A stretch of DNA of 64,000 bases from positions 93,706,359 to 93,770,358 of the forward strand of contig NC_054536.1 of the NCBI RefSeq assembly GCF_017654505.1. Direction: 5' to 3'. The first letter of the stretch is position 1. Each line of letters begins with the position of its first letter. Both the position numbers and the translations under genes were made by a program. Shown here piece after piece: positions 35,231 through 45,500 of the stretch. The DNA comes from Polyodon spathula. Taxonomy: Eukaryota > Chordata > Actinopteri > Acipenseriformes > Polyodontidae. The notes below the pieces were generated by a model. It had not been told where the DNA came from and searched no databases. It saw only the letters and a program-made list of their open reading frames with translations.

Positions 35231-36799
35231 TTATGCTGAGAAACATTTGCTGTTGTAGAAACCCTTTGAAGCACCAGCCAGGGTGGCCAGATCTTTAGCG
35301 GCTGATTTGAAGTCTTGCCACTCTTGCAGAAGTAGAGATATTATTTCTGCTTCATCACTGGAAAATCCATTTGCCTTTTTAAGTAAAGGCATAAACCTGA
35401 AACCCAGTTCAGTGATTTTTGCTACTCCATAGTTTGTCAGCTCTTTGGGGTCTGATGGCCAAGAGAATGAGTCAAGCACCCGGAACAGCTGCGATTATGC
35501 ATTGTTCCACATTGGCTCAAAACGATCCACTAAGTATTGTTTAAGTTTAGCACACATTTTACTTTTCATTTCCTGCTTATATGACTCAGTCAATGACCTT
35601 GCTCATGTGCTGAAGCTGCTTAACTTTTACCTCTGTATCTTTTCTCGGTTTTTCTGGGGTTAGCTGACTGGCAGCTGGTAGTGGTAGAGGCATGTGGACC
35701 TGATTCAGTGCTAGTGAGAAAATTACGTTCATGGCATCCTGGTCTGCGTTGAAGCTTTTCTATTGTCAGTATAGTGCTTTCCACTTTTGGTTTTATTTGG
35801 GTCACCAATAGGCTGTCAGACTGAAACACTTTTGACAACCTAAACAATGATGACAAATAATCCATCTAAAATGACATGAACCAGGTTTTCCTTCCATCTT
35901 TCAGAAACTTCAGCATGCCTTTTACTTTGTTTACTTCATCACATACTCAGATTTTCCAAATGGCATACAACTAGATCATAATTAAACAAAGCACCAACTG
36001 CACCAAGCTGGCTACTTACCCATCTCATAGAATAAACCTCTACAGATTTCCACAGTTCAGTGTGTAGCAATTTGCTTGTTAGCTCCAGCTCTGTCATTCT
36101 TTTGGGTGAAGAATGACAGAAGCCAAACAAATGTTATGGTTCGTTCAGTCTCTCTTACAACAGGCATTTCTCTTGGGAATGGAGAACTGCAAGCTGCAAG
36201 AGGCGTGCCACACAATGCACACTGGTCAGCCATGACAAAGACTATTTCAATTGAGTCGAAACTCCCCCATGCTTTCCTCACATAACTGCAGCACATTCAG
36301 TGCCTAAACCTGAGATCCATGGTTCCTCTTTCCTAGTTTGAAAAAAAATACAGCCAGTGATTTTATGTAACCACCTGCATTCACTGTTTCAATTAGTTCA
36401 GAGCCAATGTAACCACCTCTTCAAGATCAACAAAGCAGAGGAATACATTTACAAACTTATGGACAGTTCTTTCGCTACAGGCATCAATGAGCAGTCTCAC
36501 AGCAACTGAGTTCTATGCTTCCTCAAGTACACTTTCTCTAATTACTGCTGCTATGTGCCATATGAACTCTGCACTAGCTGGACGGCTTGTGTATGGTGCA
36601 CTACATTTACATTGCATTTCTGTAATAGCTCCACTAGATAAGGGAAATCTCTCAAGGCTTTATCTCTTGAAGTAATATGATAGGCTATGTAGAAAAGATG
36701 CTTCAAAGATCTACAGAATTCTTCATTCACACGCAAGAAACACATGTCCATAGATGTTTTATCTAGAACAGTTGTGGCTTTGTCTGCCTGAAGACACAT
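35231..36799 (-). pseudogene. hAT-superfamily transposase-like relic (ZNF862/KIAA1586-like), copy A
   Basis: Collinear protein pieces on the minus strand in three frames. 36799-36551: MCLQADKATTVLDKTSMDMC and FCRSLKHLFYIAYHITSRDKA. 36130-35939: LWKSVEVYSMRWVSSQLGAV and GALFNYDLVVCHLE. 35865-35620: SLFRLSKVFQSDSLLVTQIK. 35479-35231: YGVAKITELGFRFMPLLKKA and EWQDFKSAAKDLATLAG. The order and wording resemble the domesticated and free hAT-like proteins named ZNF862 or KIAA1586 in vertebrate genomes. Several stops and frame changes separate the pieces, so it is non-functional. It lies antisense in the intron after the spectraplakin-like exon. Family naming is from memory. Confidence 0.65.
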
Positions 36800-37875
36800 T
36801 ACATGAGCCTTATTGTTTAATGTATTGTGATAGATTCCAGTTTACAGTAGAATGGTCAGCCACATGTGGGTGTGTTTTGCATACTGTGCAGAACATCACC
36901 ATGCTCTCTGAATCAAAGGAAAGTCATTAATAATGACATTGACTCATTTGATCTCATGGGGTGCAGTTTCTCATGCTACACCGCCATTCTAATTTAAATG
37001 TTTTCTTAGGTTTTCCTACACTGCTTTGTGTAAAAAACATAAGCCAAGTTAGTAGAAACAACTGGGGCAACCTTGGCCCCCATCGGTTTTACAGTTGTGC
37101 CTATTTGCTTTGTGCTGGGCAAGGTTGCCCCAGTGGTTTCTTGAAACTTGGCTTGTGTTTTTTTGATATCTCCACTTTAAATGGCTGGGAACTTTTGACA
37201 ACTTGTTTTTTTTTCACATATCCCATGTGTTTTTGTTACTTCTTTTTTCACTTAATGGATAATCACATTTCAACCTAGATTGAGGCAATGTATTGCCGTT
37301 TGAACAGGGTAAATGTAAGTAATGTTGAAATGGTTAAAATGTGAATCTGTGTAGCGTAGGCGCATTCTCCAAATACATCAACCTACACAACACTTTCATA
37401 GTTGGTATCAACCCAGAAATATTTGGTGATTACCTCCAACCTATATATATATATATATATATTATATATATGCATGTTAGTTATGTGTGCAAAAGTATGT
37501 ATGTTCAATGAAAGTGTAATTTCATTTTGCAATATAAATCGAACCCAAGACATGCTAGCAATGCAGACTTCCAGCTTTCACACCACAAAACTTTTCCTTC
37601 CCTTTTACAACATTTGCAAGCAGTATAGCAGTAAATTACAGGTTTTAACAAGTAACAAAACGAGCAAGAATTTGTAAATAATGATTATGCATTAACCCGA
37701 TTATACTGAAAGCTTTCTTCTGATTTTGAAAACTATCATAATAAGCTTGATCCGTTCATTTAGTATATTGTAAAGTTTTCATGTTTAGGAAGTAGTACTC
37801 AGGGAGACAGTGTTGAATTCTCAAAATGTTTGTTTTATTTGAAACTACAGAGAATTCCTGTCAGGAGCCAGAATT
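36800..37875. other. Unassigned DNA, copy A, with a replaced patch and a TA repeat
   Basis: No gene recognised. 37353-37440 bears no obvious similarity to its positional counterpart in copy B (about 61281-61331), although both sides match. A (TA)n run follows (37441-37470; copy B 61332-61360). Confidence 0.5.
37041..37154. mobile_element. Fold-back element, copy A
   Basis: Arms 37041-37078 and 37117-37154 are near-perfect reverse complements (AAGCCAAGTT, ACTGGGGCAACCTTG and partners) around a loop of about 38 bp. It has no coding capacity and could be a MITE or a long hairpin transcript. Confidence 0.7.
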
Positions 37876-40676
37876 GAAGGATCCCAGGGTGTCAGCTTCA
37901 ACAACATTACTGGGGAGTTGATTCCAGACCCTCACAATTCTCTGTGTAAAAAAGTGTCTCCTATTTTCTGTTCTGAATGCCCCTTTTTCTAAACTCCATT
38001 TGTGACCCCTGGTCCTTGTTTCTTTTTTCAGGCTGAAAAAGTCCCTTGGGTCGACACTGTCAATACCTTTTAGAATTTTGAATGCTTGAATTAGGTCGCC
38101 ACGTAGTCTTCTTTGTTCAAGACTGAACAGATTCAATTCTTTTAGCCTGTCTGCATATGACATGCCTTTTAAGCCCGGAATAATTCTGGTCGCTCTTCTT
38201 TGCACTCTTTCTAGAGCAGCAATATCTTTTTTATAGCGAGGTGACCAGAACTGAACACAATATTCAAGATGAGGTCTTACTAGTGCATTGTACAGTTTTA
38301 ACATTACTTCCCTTGATTTAAATTCAACACTTTTCACAATGTATCCGAGCATCTTGTTAGCCTTTTTTATAGCTTCCCCACATTGTCTAGATGAAGACAT
38401 TTCTGAGTCAACAAAAACTCCTAGGTCTTTTTCATAGATTCCTTCTCCAATTTCAATATCTCCCATATGATATTTATAATGTACATTTTTATTTCCTGCG
38501 TGCAGTACCTTACACTTTTCTCTATTAAATGTCATTTGCCATGTGTCTGCCCAGTTCTGAATCTTGTCTAGATCATTTTGAATGACCTTTGCTGCTGCAA
38601 CAGTGTTTGCCACTCCTCCTACTTTTGTGTCGTCTGCAAATTTAACAAGTTTGCTTACTATACCAGAATCTAAATCATTAATGTAGATTAGGAATAGCAG
38701 AGGACCTAATACTGATCCCTGTGGTACACCGCTGGTTACCACACTCCATTCTGAGGTTTTTCCTCTAATCAGTACTTTCTGTTTTCTACATGTTAACCAC
38801 TCCCTAATCCATGTACATGTGTTTCCTTGAATCCCAACTGCGTTCAGTTTGAGAATTAATCTTTTGTGCGGGACTTTGTCAAAAGCTTTCTGGAAATCTA
38901 AATAAACCATGTCATATGCTTTGCAATTATCCATTATCGATGTTGCATCCTCAAAAAAATCAAGCAAGTTAGTTAGACACGATCTCCCTTTCCTAAAACC
39001 ATGTTGACTGTCTCCCAGTACCCTGTTACCATATAGGTAATTTTCCATTTTGGATCTTATTATAGTTTCCATAAGTTTGCATATAATAGAAGTCAGGCTT
39101 ACTGGTCTGTAGTTACCTGGTTCAGTTTTGTTTCCCTTTTTGTGGATCGGTATTACGTTTGCAATTTTCCAGTCTGTCGGTACCACCCCTGTGTCAAGAG
39201 ACTGCTGCATGATCTTGGTTAGCGGTTTGTAAATTACTTCTTTCATTTCTTTGAGTACTACTGGGAGGATCTCATCCGGCCCAGGGGATTTGTTTATTTT
39301 AAGAGCTCCTAGTCCCTTTAACACTTCTGCCTCAGTTATGCTAAAGTTATTTAAAACTGGATAGGAACTGGATGACATGTGGGGCATGTTGTCAGTATCT
39401 TCCTTTGTAAAAACTTGTGAAAAGTAATCATTTAACATATTTGCTATTTTTTTTTCTTCCTCTACGATTTTGCCATTTGTATCTCTTAAACATTTAATCT
39501 CCTCTTTGAATGTTCTCTTGCTGTTGTAATATTGGAAAAACATTTTGGAATTGGTTTTAGCTCCCTTAGCAATGTTCATTTCTATTTCTCTCTTGGCCTT
39601 TCTAACTTCCTTTTTGACTTGCGTTTGCAGTTCTGTGTACTCTTTCTGTGTACTTTCTTTTTGGTCCTTTTTTAATGCTCTGTAAAGTGCCTTTTTTCGC
39701 TGAATATTTTTTTTAATTGATCTATTAAACCATTTTGGCAATTTAGTTTTACATTTAGATTTGTCTACTTTAGGGATATAATTGTTTTGCGCCTCTAGTA
39801 CTACATTTTTGAAGAACAACCATCCTTCTTCTGTGGGTGTTTTCTCTATTTTACTCCAATCTACTTCTGTTAGTCTCTGTTTCATACCTTCATAGTTTGC
39901 TTTTCTAAAATTGTAAACCTTAGCTTTAGTCTTTACTTTTGGGGATTTAAAAAACACTTCAAATGAGACCATGTTGTGGTCTGAGTTTGCCAGTGGTTCT
40001 CTGACCTCTGTTTTAGTTATTCTATCTTCGTTATTTGAAAAGACTAAATCAAGGCATGCCTCCCCTCTAGTGGGTGCCTTCACAAATTGTGTTAGGAAGC
40101 AGTCATTTGTCATTTCCACCATTTCTATTTCATCCTTCGCGCTACCCACCGGGTTTTCCCATTTTATTTGGGGGAAGTTGAAATCCCCCATTAGTATGGC
40201 TTCTCCTTTGCTACACACATTTCTAATGTCATTGTATAACAGATTATTGTGCTCACCGTCTGAATCTGGCGGTCTATAGCATGCTCCTATTATTATGCCC
40301 TTTTGAATTTTTGTCTGTTATTCTGACCCATATTGATTCGGTTTTATTTTCTTTGTCCAGGTTTAACACCTGGGCTTCAAGACTGTTTCTTATGTATAGC
40401 GCTACCCCTCCTCCTCTTCTGTCCTGCCTGTCTTTCCTATACAGTGTATACCCACAAATATTATATTCGTCCCCATCACTCTCAGACAACCACGTTTCTG
40501 TAACACCTATCACATCATAGTTACCTGTTAGTGCAGTAGCTTCAAGTTCTAGAATTTTGTTTCTGATACTTCTAGCATTTAGATAAATACATTTAATGGT
40601 TGTCTTACCTGAGTTGTTGTTCTTGTTTTGATGCGGTCTCCCTTCTGTTTTTTTGTTGATTTCTCCCCCCTTCCTT
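37861..40676 (-). pseudogene. CR1 ORF2 (endonuclease-reverse transcriptase), one frameshift
   Basis: About 930 residues in two frames. The endonuclease starts near 40600 with LNARSIRNKI and VTETWLS. One extra A in an A-run near 40303 shifts the frame. The rest then reads open from about 40300 to 37861 with GDFNFP, SDHNMVSF, a Lys-rich linker, HGFRKGRSC, DFQKAFDKVPH, SGVPQGSVLGPLLFLIYIND, KFADDTKVGG (intact catalytic Asp pair) and a C-terminal region (YKKDIAALERVQRRATRI). The last residues are NSGS from host DNA because of the 3' deletion. With one frameshift and no 3' UTR it should be immobile, though recently active. Confidence 0.9.
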
Positions 40677-40677
40677 T

Positions 40678-41625
40678 CTAGTTTAAATGCTTCCGAACCT
40701 GCTCGAGGATCTTTTCTCCAAGTAGACTAGTTCCCTTGTTATTTAAATGCAGTCCATCCCGTCTATACAGATAGTCCTCGTTGTAGAATGTGGTCCAATG
40801 ATCAAGATAGGTGAAGCCTTCCCGTGTGCACCACGTCTTCAGCCATGCGTTTTGATTAATTATTTCCAGCTGTCCATATGGTCCTTTGCAAGGTGCGGGT
40901 AGTATACCAGAAAATACCACAGTTTTGGTTTTCTCTTTTAATTTCCTTCCTAGCTCTCTGAATTTGTTTTGCAGGGATTTTGGTCTGTCTCTTCCAATGT
41001 TGTTTGTACCGATGTGGACGACTACTACCGGGTCGTCTCCTGTTCGTTCTAGGAGCCTGTCCACGTTCTCAGTGATGTGCTTGACCGAGGCTCCCGGAAG
41101 GCAGCACACTGTTGTAGTAAGGGGGTCCAAACTGCGAACTGAACTTGCTGTGTTTCTCAATATGGAGTCCCCAACAATCATGACCTCCCTTCTTTTTACT
41201 GTCTTGTCACCACTGTCAATAGGGTCCTGGATGTTGTTCCTTTCATTCTCTTGTTGTTGGTTCTGCTCATCAAAATTCTGAAGTGACTCAAATCTGTTGG
41301 TTGTTTTGATTTCTGGTGGTTGTGTTTGACGAAGTTTCTTTTTTTCCCTGCTTCTGCCTACCTGAACCCAGCTGTTCTGACCTTCTATCTCCCTGGTGGC
41401 TTTCAGTCTGTTAGGGGTGATGCAGACTTCCATGAATTGTGGGTGTGCCAGTTCCTCAAGATCCTGTTGCTGTCTCACTTCTTCCAGCTCCATTTCTAGC
41501 ATACTTACTAGTTTATGCAAATCCTGGATCGCGCGGCACTTTACGCACACTTGGTTTAGCTCCGCTGGGTTTTCTCGGATTTCCCACATCAAGCAGGTGT
41601 CACAGATTACTGGCTTGAAGACCAT
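40678..41625 (-). CDS. CR1 ORF1: zinc-motif and SGNH esterase protein
   Basis: 315 residues with an ATG start and no internal stop. Residues 8-30 hold Cys8, Cys11, Cys27 and Cys30, a CxxC...CxxC zinc-binding pattern. Residues 35-60 look like a coiled coil (MLEMELEEVRQQQDLEEL). Residues 146-315 form an SGNH/GDSL-type esterase with VGDSIL (Ser154), LPGAS, HIGTNN (206-209) and DGLHLN (Asp290, His293), so the catalytic triad is complete. CR1-group ORF1 proteins are known to carry zinc/PHD-like and esterase domains and are thought to bind element RNA and possibly lipid. The stop overlaps the ORF2 frame by a few bases, and no ATG is evident at the start of ORF2, so ORF2 may be made by reinitiation or frame change. 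It is the best-preserved transposon gene here. Confidence 0.88.
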   Translation of the reverse strand: MVFKPVICDTCLMWEIRENPAELNQVCVKCRAIQDLHKLVSMLEMELEEVRQQQDLEELAHPQFMEVCITPNRLKATREIEGQNSWVQVGRSREKKKLRQTQPPEIKTTNRFESLQNFDEQNQQQENERNNIQDPIDSGDKTVKRREVMIVGDSILRNTASSVRSLDPLTTTVCCLPGASVKHITENVDRLLERTGDDPVVVVHIGTNNIGRDRPKSLQNKFRELGRKLKEKTKTVVFSGILPAPCKGPYGQLEIINQNAWLKTWCTREGFTYLDHWTTFYNEDYLYRRDGLHLNNKGTSLLGEKILEQVRKHLN

Positions 41626-42445
41626 GTTGAGGTTTTTTTTTTTTTTTTTTTTGAAGTTTAGTTTCTTCTGCAGCCGTCAACCTGCTTTCAAACTGCTTCG
41701 AAACTGCTCTGTACTTTTCCACGCCTGTACTTCTCCCACTCGCTGTCGCTTCCACTCGCTGTCGCTGGGAAGACTGCCTCGTTTAACTGCGTTGTTCTGC
41801 TGTGCTGTTGGCTCCTCCCCTCGCCCGTGTCTCAAAACGGCGCTGAATTTGAATCAGCTGCTCCGAGTTTCAGCTTGTTTGTTATCAGAAAAACACACGC
41901 GGCTGTTTGACTTTGTGTTTCCCCAATGTCCTCTGTTTTCTGATTAAAGCAATTCAAGATGCAATTTCTCCTTTCTGCTTCTAAACTGCTCTGTACTTTT
42001 CCACGCCTGTACTTCTCCCACTCGCTGTCGCTTCCACTCGCTGTCGCTGGGAAGACTGCCTCGTTTAACTGCGTTGTTCTGCTGTGCTGTTGGCTCCTCC
42101 CCTCGCCCGTGTCTCAAAACGGCGCTGAATTTGAATCAGCTGCTCCGAGTTTCAGCTTGTTTGTTATCAGAAAAACACACGCGGCTGTTTGACTTTGAGC
42201 TGCTGCTGTGTTTCCCCAATGTCCTCTGTTTTCTGATTAAAGCAATTCAAGATGCAATTTCTCCTTTCTGCTTCGAAACTGCTCTGTACTTTTCCACGCC
42301 TGTACTTCTCCCACTCGCTGTCGCTTCCACTCGCTGTCGCTGGGAAGACTGCCTCGTTTAACTGCGTTGTTCTGCTGTGTACTTTTCCACGCCTGTACTT
42401 CTCCCACTCGCTGTCGCTTCCACTCGCTGTCGCTGGGAAGACCAG
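41626..42445 (-). promoter_or_regulatory. CR1 5' UTR built of tandem monomers
   Basis: A monomer of about 282-293 bp starts (in + strand coordinates) at 41701, 41983 and 42276, each with AAACTGCTCTGTACTTTTCC, and a short partial copy follows at about 42378. Each contains a doubled 16-mer (CCACTCGCTGTCGCTT and CCACTCGCTGTCGCTG). One monomer has an extra 11 bp. The array lies directly upstream of ORF1, where an internal polymerase II promoter is expected. Promoter function is inferred by analogy with the monomer promoters of mouse L1. Confidence 0.7.
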
Positions 42446-45400
42446 AGCAATTGGAGATCTATTGGAGTATCATTGGGGGGGAACCAGGGCAAAGGGTGAC
42501 GACATGACGATTTAGTTTGTCAGTGTAGGTACTCTCCAGTGTTGGGACTTTTTGTCGCAAGTCTGTGGTAAGAGGGGGTTCAGTAAGTGAGTGAGGGTGA
42601 AATGGCACTGCCATTCCCTTTACAATAGATGTAACATAACAGACAGACAAGTCAAACTGAACAGACAACAAGTCCTGCAATAATTGTCCGGGTTGTTACA
42701 ATATATTTTTTAAATTTGAAAGTAAAAATATATGAAAGCATGACGACCTTTATGTACAAAAATCTTCACTAATATACAATTGAACAAGAACTGTTGAGTA
42801 TTTATTTTTGTTTCATACAGTATTAAATGGCAGTGTTTATAGCTGATAGTGAAAAAGAAATAAACAATTATCTAGGTAAAGAAATAAATACATGTCTATA
42901 TTGATTTATGTATTAATTTATTTCAATATTTATTATGTATGTATTTATTTATTTATTTATGTTTTACATTTACCAAATGCATAGGCTTCAGCATAGGTAA
43001 TTCTCAGAAATTAACATTCTCATTTGTCCAGCGGGGACCACAAATAGCGTTACTCTCATCAACCAGTATTGAGAGGAACTGTACTTCCTTGCGCCAATAG
43101 GGACCACAATGAGCGTTACATTGACAGGAAACCATGGAAACCATACAGACATAGGCGATCTGCCCAGCCTGACCTGTGTGTTTGGGGTTTTTGTGTTCAA
43201 GATTTTGTTTTGCAACCCTTTTTTGTTTCGCTCTGTGAGGAGTGTTTTGTTAAATAATATATTTTATTTTCGTTAAAAAAAAAATAAACGGTGGAAATCT
43301 GAAAAACAAAATGATCAACAGTAAAACAGTAGGCTGTCTGGTGAGAATGTTGTCATGCTAAGGAGAGGAGAAATTTTTTTGTTTGTTTTTAAATCATTGG
43401 TATTTCACCTTTTAAAATCATTTGTATTTCACCTTTAAAATATTTTATGAAAGAAAGTACAGTTTTGATTTATATGTTGTAAATAGATACATTAAATAAA
43501 TAATAATGGCTAAAGAAAAGTCTTCAGATACAAAAGCTAAAAAGTAAACTCATTGTGTAAACTCATAGGAGACACACCGGTTGGTTTTTCCCTAGTCCTC
43601 CTGTGCTGAATTCCTGTGTACCACTCTGCTGATTTCTCTGTTGTATTTCTCCCATTACTGGTTGCCTGGCAACAGCTGTCACAGTGTCCTTCCCCTCTGC
43701 CCCCTTGTCACCACCATATGAAGAGGTCCAAGAGCTTGAAGAGAGCTGGGCCAGCCTGTTCAGTACTCCTTATACTGCTCTTCCAAACTGGCATTTTTAT
43801 TTTCTTGTCACTTTAAACAGCACCCAGCTCTCACTCCAAGACCTTTGGCAGTTCCATTAAGTAGCTCCTTTAATAGTAATGGTGTTATGAACAATGTAAA
43901 TGATGGGTGAATGACAAAGCAAAAGTAATTTGTTCTCATTGGCTTGATTGTTTTCCTCAAGGTGACAGGGTAACATGAAAAGGGAGAAATGATGGATTGT
44001 TGAATTAGACAGTAATCAAACGGAGAGTGCTTTGTAAACCTTTTCCATAGGCTACAGTACTGCTAATTGTGCTTGCTGATGACAATTATAGCAAAACACA
44101 CATTTGTTTCCATTTTTTCATTCTAATTGTAATTGGGCAATTATTCTGCTGTACTGAGGTGCATGAAGCTGCCAGTGTGCTCTAGTTGTGAATGGGATTG
44201 AGATGTTCTAACAGTAGGTGCACAAGAGGAACAGCTACAACATTTAGGCTGAGTCCCACCATATCGTATCTCGTTTACAACTGGTCCCCAACTGACACCA
44301 TGGCAACAACTTTCAGTCGCTACTGAATTTGACTGGAATGAAAGTGGGGAAAGGTTATAGAACTAAGGTTTGTACAGAACGCCATGATCCCCTACTATAC
44401 GTATATCATCACTGCTGTACTATCAATACTCAGTATCAAGGTGCTGTTTCCACAGAGAAGCTCCCGCTGCACTGTGATTCATGAGGGGCAGGTGTTGGAA
44501 GCTGAAGTTGCCTTGCCAGATGTAGAGTGAGAGGGCTTGGCACGACACTGCAAGCCTTCCTACTGTGTATCTATGAAAGCAGAGATCAGTTTAATAGGAT
44601 AGCCAAAAACATACAGCAATTTGTATTTTGTTGCGACACTTAAAGTAAAACGTATACCAAGAGAAAACATGTTAATGAAGACAGACGCAATATACAAATT
44701 TAATATTTGTCACATCTTTTAGCGAGATCTCTAGCATTATACATTGCGAGAGTCGAGTGACATTGTTCAAATAATTAGCAGGAGTTGAATTGTGGTTTGC
44801 TGCAGCAGAGGCTGCCCGAAGGATAAGGATAACGTCTATACATGCAACGGTGCAAGAATCAAAATCACTGTAACATTGTTTTTGTTAAATGTAAACACCA
44901 TCTGTACAATGCATTCTGTTCCAGCTTCATCTTAAATCATAAAACTTCTTAAAAGTAATAGATATTTTGAAGAAAAGTCTTCATTATCTATAAGGTTTGT
45001 AAAGCCATACAATTTATGGAAACAGTCCCTTCACACAAACTTTTTGTCAGGGAGGGAAAGTGTGTTTGAAAACAAACAGTGGAGGTATTTATAGGATTTG
45101 GATGTCATGGCAACTACACTCATTTATTTCTATTTAAATCTATTAATGTGATTGTGATGTCATTCACCACATACTGTAGTTGATGATGTAATGATCTACT
45201 ATTCCTTTCTCATGGTACTGAGTTTATTTATTCATTCATTTTCTTTTACTCTTCTATATTGTACATTGTCTAATTACATTGTCTAACTATGAATTTTCTG
45301 CTTGTTCTTTGTAAAGTGCTGAACCACTGGTTCATTTACTGTCGTATTTCTTGTGTTTGACAGGTGATTCTGTATGTGTTTGTATAATGTTGTAGCTGTC

Positions 45401-45500
45401 TCTCCTACATATTTAATTTTATGACATTTTTGCAAAATATACCGTAACAAGGTTGCTAGTTTTGAGTCGATCTTTTTCCTCAGTGTTAATTAGTGGCAGT
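42446..45500. other. Unassigned DNA between CR1 and satellite
   Basis: 3 kb without recognised exon, RNA or transposon protein. It is AT-rich. 43000-43160 has two phrases built on GGGACCACAA...GCGTTAC (about 43034 and 43101), a small diverged direct repeat. Edges with copy B cannot be compared because copy B leaves the window first. Confidence 0.5.

Larger units (their letters stand above)
37876..42445 (-). mobile_element. CR1 non-LTR retrotransposon, nearly complete, 3' end deleted
   Basis: In sense order on the minus strand: a repeated 5' UTR (about 42445-41626), ORF1 (41625-40678) and ORF2 (about 40676-37861). The 3' UTR and TTCTTATG tail are missing, because the element stops at GAAGGATCCC inside the last ORF2 codons and joins host sequence. 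Copy B at 61919 has the intact 3' end at the same host site, so the loss in copy A is a 263-bp deletion. The 5' limit is approximate. Confidence 0.88.
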
